Source: Capsicum annuum
Lineage: Eukaryota; Streptophyta; Magnoliopsida; Solanales; Solanaceae
Length of the DNA stretch: 64,000 nt
Direction: 5' to 3'
Assembly (NCBI RefSeq): GCF_002878395.1
Contig: NC_061116.1
Coordinates: forward strand, 124,245,552-124,309,551
Shown here: piece by piece, positions 58,290-64,000 of the stretch
Position numbering within the stretch: the first letter of the stretch is position 1
How the letters are laid out: the number at the start of each line of letters is the position of its first letter
Translations under genes and position numbers: made by a program
Notes under the pieces: model-generated
The model's database searches: none
What the model was told of the DNA's origin: nothing
Seen by the model: the letters and a program-made list of their open reading frames with translations, nothing else

Positions 58290-61190
58290 TTAGATTTTAG
58301 ACAAGTCGTCTTTTTGATCCTTTATGCATGAAATGGTATTCTCCCTCTTCGAAGACAAGAGCTTTAGCTCTTCATCAAACTTAGTAAGATTTGATAGAAG
58401 GTTCTCTATGTGCCCTCTCTCCTTTGTGTTTTCCTCTTTTGCATTAACAAGGATTTGTTGCTTATCATAGAGAAATTTTTTATGGTTTTCTTTAGTCATT
58501 TTTTGGATGAAGATGATTTAATAGCGTCATGATGAAGATGATTTCATAGAGTCACACTCCTCATATTTTTTTATAAAAGTATTAATAGAGACCTCTAGAA
58601 TAAAGCTATTGATGGCGTAAATCCCTTTGAGTTCCTCCATAATCATGTTCACACACTTTTTCAACTTTAGAAAGTCGTTCAAAGAGTCAACGGAGAACAT
58701 TGTTAGCTATTCATGTAACGAACCACACATCTGAAGAATTTAAGACTTCTTGAAAGTAGAGATCTTCTCTTGTGGTTCAAAATTTAGGAAAATAAATGAC
58801 GATAAACACAATGAAGGTACAAAAAATTTTGGCGACTTAACATGTGTAGCCATAACCTCTATGTTATTTATCAAAGCTTCTGTGATAGAAGGAGAAGATA
58901 TATCAAGGCACTTGGACTTATAACACCATCAAAAATGCCATTAAGTTTATTGGTAGAGATGCCTTGGTGATCCAACTTCAAAAAAAAAAAGATATTAATA
59001 GGGTATTTTTTAAAGAAAAAATAACCATGAAAGAAAAAGAAAAAAAATAATTTTACTTGTTCTGCGAGTTCAGGCAATCGCATGATTGAACTATGATCAT
59101 TAGCAGATAATGCCTCACTATCTACACTAGCAATATCCAAATTAATAAACTCTTTATGTTGGTCTTTTTCCTTCTTTCTTTTATGCTTCCAGTGTTGATC
59201 TTGATCACCTTTTATCGAGCTAGTGTCACCATTAGTATCCACAATTTTGTTAACTAGAAGGATAGACAAAATTTTATCTCTGAAGGGCATTTTGGTTGGC
59301 ATCTTTCCACTATTATTCTCAAGCAAAGTGGAATCACCATTTCACTTGTGAATTTTGTCCGAAGCCACAAAAGGAGTGTCATTCAATTTCAATGAAGGAA
59401 GACTTGATCCTTTTCAAGTTTTCACTAACTTAACCCTTGGAGATCAAGACTAAAAATACAACAGGCTTATCTTTGACTTATCAAAAGAGGAAATGGAAGA
59501 CTTACATTATTTTGACGGGCGATGGGGAACTTTTTAGATAATTTTATTCTACCCAACAAGGTTTGTTTGACCAGTAGACCACCAATTTGCATACTTACAG
59601 GTTATTAGAGGCCTCTCATGATGTAGTGGTATACTAATGGTTGAATAACTACTAAGATGGGTGCAAGAATCCCAAAGTTACGCTAATTCTTTTAGTATGC
59701 CGTCATATGGTCATTTGATGAAGTTTCTAGGAAGGTCATGAGCAAATCCAAAATGTTGGTTGAATCTATGGGGACTTTAAGGCTCCATGACAAAGTGATT
59801 ATCACACTTAAGAGTGACTTAGCTTGAACAAAGACTAATAAAATAATTGTTCCAAGAACTAGACAATTCTCTGTTGTCAGCTATAAATAATTCTGTTAGT
59901 TATAGCATGGCCATGATGGGGAGCTTATAGATATTAAAATTCTGAAATAACCATCATGCACTAGAAAGATCAAAGTTCTTAGCCACCCTTTCCCCAATAA
60001 TCTTACACATACGAGCACCATTGTAATGATGTGTTTGATATTTAGAGTTTAAATACGCACTAATCCATCCATAGACACATTGTATGGGTAAAATTATGTT
60101 GCTCACATCTAAGTTTGCTCAAGTTAAGATCTATGTCAAGCCTCTATAGATACTAGCTAAAATGGGTACACTAGTGTAAACCTCTCCCTATGATCCATTA
60201 GACTTGCAATCTTAAAGATGGTAGGAAGGATGTGGTCAAGTTTCTTAATTGGAAGAACAAACTTAAAAATCTAGCAAGAAAGAAAAGCAACCAATTTCAT
60301 CACTTCTCCAAGAGACCTTTCCATGCCTAACTAGACAAAAGAGGCATGCTATTCTTCAGTTCTTGGTAAAAATGACATAACAATGTAGCCACTAGGGCTG
60401 TGATTTGACTTTGGTTTAGCTTGATATTTAGAGACCCATAGTGGAAGCTCCTTATACTGCTCCGGTCCTTTGAACCAAAAATTCACCTAATCATGAATAA
60501 AAATCTCCCTAGACACATCATTTGAAAGCTGATAGAATGCTGAAAATAAGAAAGAACAAGTTTTAGGCAAAAATGGCTTCCCTTGCTGATCTATTTGTGT
60601 CAATTCTTTGGCCAAAGGAAAGACTTCTTCAAAGAAAGTTCCATGCACTGGAAGCCCCCCAGTCATATGCATGTCCCATAATTAAATACAGAGTTCACCA
60701 ATGCCAACACATATTGTATTAGTCGAGGAATTCCAAAGTTCACAAAAGTCCTGCAATACATTTTCATTGACACCGTATGTAAATAAACAGGGAAAAACAA
60801 CATCATAAATCTTGTTTTTTTCCATCACCTCCTTGCTATGTCTAAGTACATCTTCTACCCATTCCCAATATTAGGTAACACAATGAAACATACCAAAGCC
60901 TGATTTGGGATAATTCCATGTGGCAAGACCCTTAGTCGAGCTTTTAGGATATGTAGCAGCAAATTCCTTGTCATGTGTAGATGAATGCAACACAAAGGCA
61001 GTAGTATTAATGAGCTTATTCAAGTCAAGGATCTAAATTACTTCTTTTGTCAATCATTTGTCTAGATAAAAGGACATGTCAATCGATCCTCTATCAAGCA
61101 GGAAGGCGCTGATTACCGGAGAGTGAACTTTCAACGTGAGGACTCTAGTAGGTAAGTATCCTTCATCAATTTCTATTTCAAGTTGGGGAT
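58290..61190 (-). pseudogene. Antisense plant mobile domain (PMD) protein
   Basis: Minus-strand pseudogene. Reading leftwards, the PMD core spans about 60840-60400. The open part 60487-60672 reads TGGLPVHGTFFEEVFPLAKE and FLPKTCSFLFSAFYQLSNDVS, the GGLPVHG-type signature of plant-mobile-domain/aminotransferase-like proteins. More distal parts run through 60400-59400 in broken frames. Lys/Glu-rich tails lie at 58871-59326 and, coiled-coil-like, at 58290-58499. PMD proteins of plants are linked to silencing and transposons. The position after integrase and opposite orientation match extra antisense ORFs described in Tat-type elements. Multiple stops are present. Confidence 0.72.
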
Positions 61191-61389
61191 ATGGTGTTGT
61201 TTGATCACAAAATTTCACCATATTCTCAAAGTACTAAAGATATACTCTCTGTGTTTGAAGACCTACCAAAGAAATTAAATTAAATGGTAAATCTGCTAAA
61301 GGAAAAAGGAGTATCACAACATTTAGGTTATAACTTTAAAAAATTACCTAAGAAAATGTAGAAGTTCTATCATGTTGATTTTAAATTAT

Positions 61390-62060
61390 GACGTATATAT
61401 GCAAGTCTACTTTCCAACACAAAAAATTACTTCTGATTTTGATACTCGTATATCAAGATATAGAATTTGTTGAGACGCTAGACACTGCTGATAAAATTGT
61501 CAAACCAAGATTAGAAGATTGGTTTTGTAGAAATAACTTAAATGATTCGGGTGTATTCTGATTGTGATTTCTATGTTGCATGTAAATCTACAAATCTTCT
61601 TTCCAACACAAAAAACTGCACCTGATTCTGATACTCCTACTTCGAGATACGAAATTAATCATGATGTGCACAAAACAAATAAAACTAGTGAACAAAGATT
61701 AGAAGACTGGTTTTAGGGAAATATTTCAGATGATTTGGATGCAATGTGATTATTATTCCTATGTGAGACTCATCTTAACAAGTGTAGTTTCCATATCAAA
61801 AATATCTCTTGATTTGGATGTTCCTAAGTCAAGATATAAGAATTTTCATGAGGCTGCACAAAACAAATAAAAAGTGATGAAATAGAACTAAAATTCTGAA
61901 TTCAGAAGGATACATGGGAAGATCTAGAGAGAATATGAGCATTTTTTCATGTAGAACATAGCCTCATGAGTCTACTTTCCAATACTGTAAGCCCCTCATG
62001 ATGTAGAACCTTCCATGATGCGTTATGAATTTTTTTCAAAGACGCCCCAAGCTTCCTGAA
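61390..62060. repeat. Degenerate ~187-bp tandem repeat, about four copies
   Basis: Phrases such as tctactttccaacac and gata-c-c-t-c-aagata (61402, 61590, 61780, 61966) recur at about 187-base steps with substantial divergence. Each copy also carries an aaacaaataaa/aattga-type tail. They lie between the antisense PMD and the 3' LTR, in the 3' untranslated part of the element. Confidence 0.7.
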
Positions 62061-62660
62061 AACCCAATTATGAAAGAGAGAGAAAAAAAGAAGAAGAATG
62101 CGAGTTTTATTGCGGATCAAGCTGAATTATAATTACTTAATGAGGAGGTTATGTCCTACTCTGAAGGGCTCTAGTTTGATTTTGAAAAGGAATATGCTGA
62201 ACAAGTTGTCTTCAAGAAGGACTGCGACGTCCAAATGTCCAAAATAAGTCAAATTCCTAATCCTCTTTAAAGTGGGATAACATTATTATTCAATCCTATT
62301 AAAATTCGATATAAGACTAAAGCCCAGATCTTACGTGGTTTTGATATATCTAGTTTTAAATAGAATTTACACTCCTAATGAAGGGATTCACGTTATTCTA
62401 CCCAGATTATCATGACTTTGAGGAGTTGGATTTTGAAAAAAGCACAAGTTTTTCCCCAAAAAAGGAGTCTTTGGTATGTATTAATTGGTTGGCTTTAGCA
62501 CGCCAATGAGGAAATTGAGACATAGTTGAAGAGTTCGACTGCATTTTACTCTCATTAAATTCAAATATTTTGTGAAGATTAAATTACACACTCAAAACCG
62601 ACTCCATGAATACTTTAAATCTCACCTCTTGAAGGTTTGCTAAATTAAACACCTCGACTA
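62061..62660. other. 3' untranslated sequence of the Tat element
   Basis: About 600 bases without a usable reading frame or motif, ending at the polypurine tract. Confidence 0.5.
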
Positions 62661-62663
62661 GCC

Positions 62664-62675
62664 TTAAGTAAGGGG
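62664..62675 (+). other. Polypurine tract of the Tat element
   Basis: taagtaagggg stands immediately before the 3' LTR start, the expected plus-strand primer site. Confidence 0.55.
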
Positions 62676-63080
62676 CATCTATAGACACAAAAAATTTATT
62701 GAATCAAATTCATATAAAACTTTAAATAGTTCCATATTTTATTGGGTTTAAAATTATTTTAGGCTGTAAAAATAATAAGTCCATTTTATTCCTCATCAAG
62801 GTCCATCTCACCTTGAAGCCCAAACTCATGCCACGTATCAAGTGATGTGGCATCCCAGACAAATTAAAGACCAATAAGGAGAGCCCACCCATTCAAGAAT
62901 GTGGCAAGCCAAGTCAAGTTCAACAGCCAATGAAACATCGCAAGTGTCCCAAATGACATATTTGTGATCAATCACAAGCAACCTTATCACACAGTATTTG
63001 TGATAAGCTTGAGAACTGAATGAACCAATCAGAAGAAGTAGAAGAGGTTATTTACTCTTGGACTGCCTACCACATATAAC

Positions 63081-63088
63081 TATAAATA
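63081..63088 (+). promoter_or_regulatory. LTR TATA box
   Basis: TATAAATA in the actataaataggaggg context, about 400 bases into the LTR, a plausible U3 promoter of the Tat element. Activity unknown. Confidence 0.55.
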
Positions 63089-63789
63089 GGAGGGTTATAT
63101 AATTTTTTGAGGTCATTCTCCAAACATTAGAGAAAGCTTCTGCAATGACTACATAACTCTTCAGAGAATTGACTAATGGAATTCTTCCCAAAGATCAACT
63201 CGATAAGATAAAGTGTTGTACGATAATTACTGAAGATCCAAATGCATTTCTAGAAGACTTAAATCATTTGAAAGTGTGATAAATATGCTACAAAATACCC
63301 TCGAATCATGAAAAATCTTAGAAGAGAAGAATCGAGAGAATAATAGAATTGTACTCACAAAATTTATTTAAATAAAATTATTCTTTTTATTTTTTATCTT
63401 TGCTTGCATTTAATTTTCAGCACCATGAAAATTAATTGTGAACAAATTTTGAGGAATATTTGGATTTGATCTCCATGAAAGAAAGGTTTGTGGATCTTCT
63501 TGTTGTATTTGATTATAAACAAGAGAGAGTTTTGATTTTTTTATGAATACCCATGAATTTTTGAGATATTGGAGATTTTGATCTCTTTTTGAATACCTAT
63601 AAGTTTATGGGATATTCAAGATGCCTCTTTAAGGGAATATTTTGTCCTTTAAATAAGTGTATTTAGGCTTTAGAGTAGAGTGGCCACCAATCTAGGTTTA
63701 GAGTAATGTAGCCTCCAATAACTCTAATAGAAATTGAATTCTCTTCTTGTAGATTCCAGAAAAAATCAATCCAAAATCCTCCTTTCGTG

Positions 63790-63925
63790 AAGATCACCCA
63801 AATATTTCTACGTTTGAGAAATACACCACTAATGGTTCTTGAAATACGAAGAAAATCAATATGAAATCCAAATATTCCTATATTTGAGAAATATGCTACT
63901 AACGACCCTCAAATTATGAAGAAAA
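63790..63925. repeat. Short tandem repeat in the 3' LTR, ~70-bp unit
   Basis: caaatatttctacgtttgag and caaatattcctatatttgag start two units that each continue with an atgaagaaaatcaa-type end. A related fragment (tatgctac...ccctcgaatcatgaa) lies near 63285. Confidence 0.6.
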
Positions 63926-64000
63926 TCAAGAGGGAAGAATCAAGTAAATAAAAGATTTGTAGCCACATTGTTTATCGATAATAAAATCATGTTTCTTTAT

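Larger units (their letters stand above)
50301..64000 (+). mobile_element. Tat-type gypsy element, 5' LTR invaded by LTR B, 3' LTR runs off window
   Basis: Plus-strand element: LTR-like remnant (50301-51893), gag, protease with DNGS motif, RT, two RNase H domains, truncated integrase, an antisense plant-mobile-domain pseudogene, tandem-repeat 3' UTR, polypurine tract and 3' LTR start at 62680. Dual RNase H plus an extra antisense ORF are known hallmarks of the Tat lineage. The left end, with LTR B and the EPRV, is part of the palindrome. The 5' remnant and the visible start of the 3' LTR represent different LTR portions, so LTR identity cannot be confirmed here. All coding is broken. Confidence 0.72.
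62680..64000 (+). repeat. Start of the 3' LTR of the Tat element
   Basis: tatagacaca, with G-to-A at the second base of TG, follows cat and the polypurine tract, matching a TGTAGACA-type LTR start. It runs past the end of the window. It contains a TATA box at 63081 and ~70-bp repeats at about 63790-63920. It does not match 50301-51893, which would be the opposite end of a long LTR. Confidence 0.6.

Noticed and set aside
1..64000. CRISPR array, bacterial operon, tRNA or rRNA genes
   Set aside because: No regularly spaced identical repeats and no RNA-gene signature found. All tRNA-like hits are retroelement primer binding sites.

Overview
This window is repeat-dominated plant nuclear DNA with no convincing host gene, tRNA or rRNA. 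Nested Ty3/gypsy and Ty1/copia elements, a MITE-like sequence, an antisense plant-mobile-domain reading frame and a caulimovirid endogenous pararetrovirus (EPRV) together point to a heterochromatic region of a dicot. The family flavours (Tekay-type and Tat-type gypsy elements, solendovirus/cavemovirus-like EPRV) fit Solanaceae best; the species cannot be fixed from the sequence alone. Essentially every coding region is broken by stops or frameshifts, so almost all calls are pseudogenes.

Layout. 1 to about 7.2 kb: the 5' part of a minus-strand chromovirus-like gypsy element (gag, protease, RT, RNase H; PBS near 5.2 kb). Its RNase H is split by a 1609-bp insertion flanked by an 8-bp duplication, and a 187-bp MITE-like inverted repeat lies at 7.03-7.22 kb. 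7.5-8.83 kb: a truncated plus-strand copia gag-protease fragment. 8.83-27.2 kb: two related Tekay-type gypsy elements. Element 2 (17847-26999) is inserted in the 3' LTR of element 1 (from 8835), with a recognisable 5-bp target duplication.

27.2-53.3 kb is the most striking part: an inverted duplication of about 26 kb. Two arms of about 10.1 kb (27197-37308 and 43213-53326) flank a 5.9-kb unique centre. Reading outward from the centre, each arm holds the EPRV leader/promoter and ORF1, an LTR (called B here) into which the EPRV is integrated, a second LTR (A) nested in B, and the LTR-like end and gag of a Tat-type gypsy element. The centre holds the rest of the EPRV in sense orientation: coat protein with zinc knuckle, movement protein, aspartic protease, RT, RNase H and a transactivator-like ORF. 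The arms differ by many scattered substitutions and small indels, so the duplication looks old rather than an assembly echo. The right arm runs on into the rest of the Tat element, so the right side looks ancestral. The left arm ends abruptly against a truncated Tekay LTR.

53.3-64 kb: the rest of the Tat-type element, with protease, RT, two RNase H domains and a truncated integrase. It is followed by an antisense plant-mobile-domain pseudogene, degenerate tandem repeats of about 187 bp, a polypurine tract and the start of a 3' LTR with a TATA box.

The main hypothesis is that this locus could act as a natural long hairpin against an EPRV and its host retrotransposons. A plus-strand gypsy LTR lies directly beside the left arm and could drive read-through of the whole palindrome. 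Promoter activity and small RNAs cannot be seen from sequence alone.
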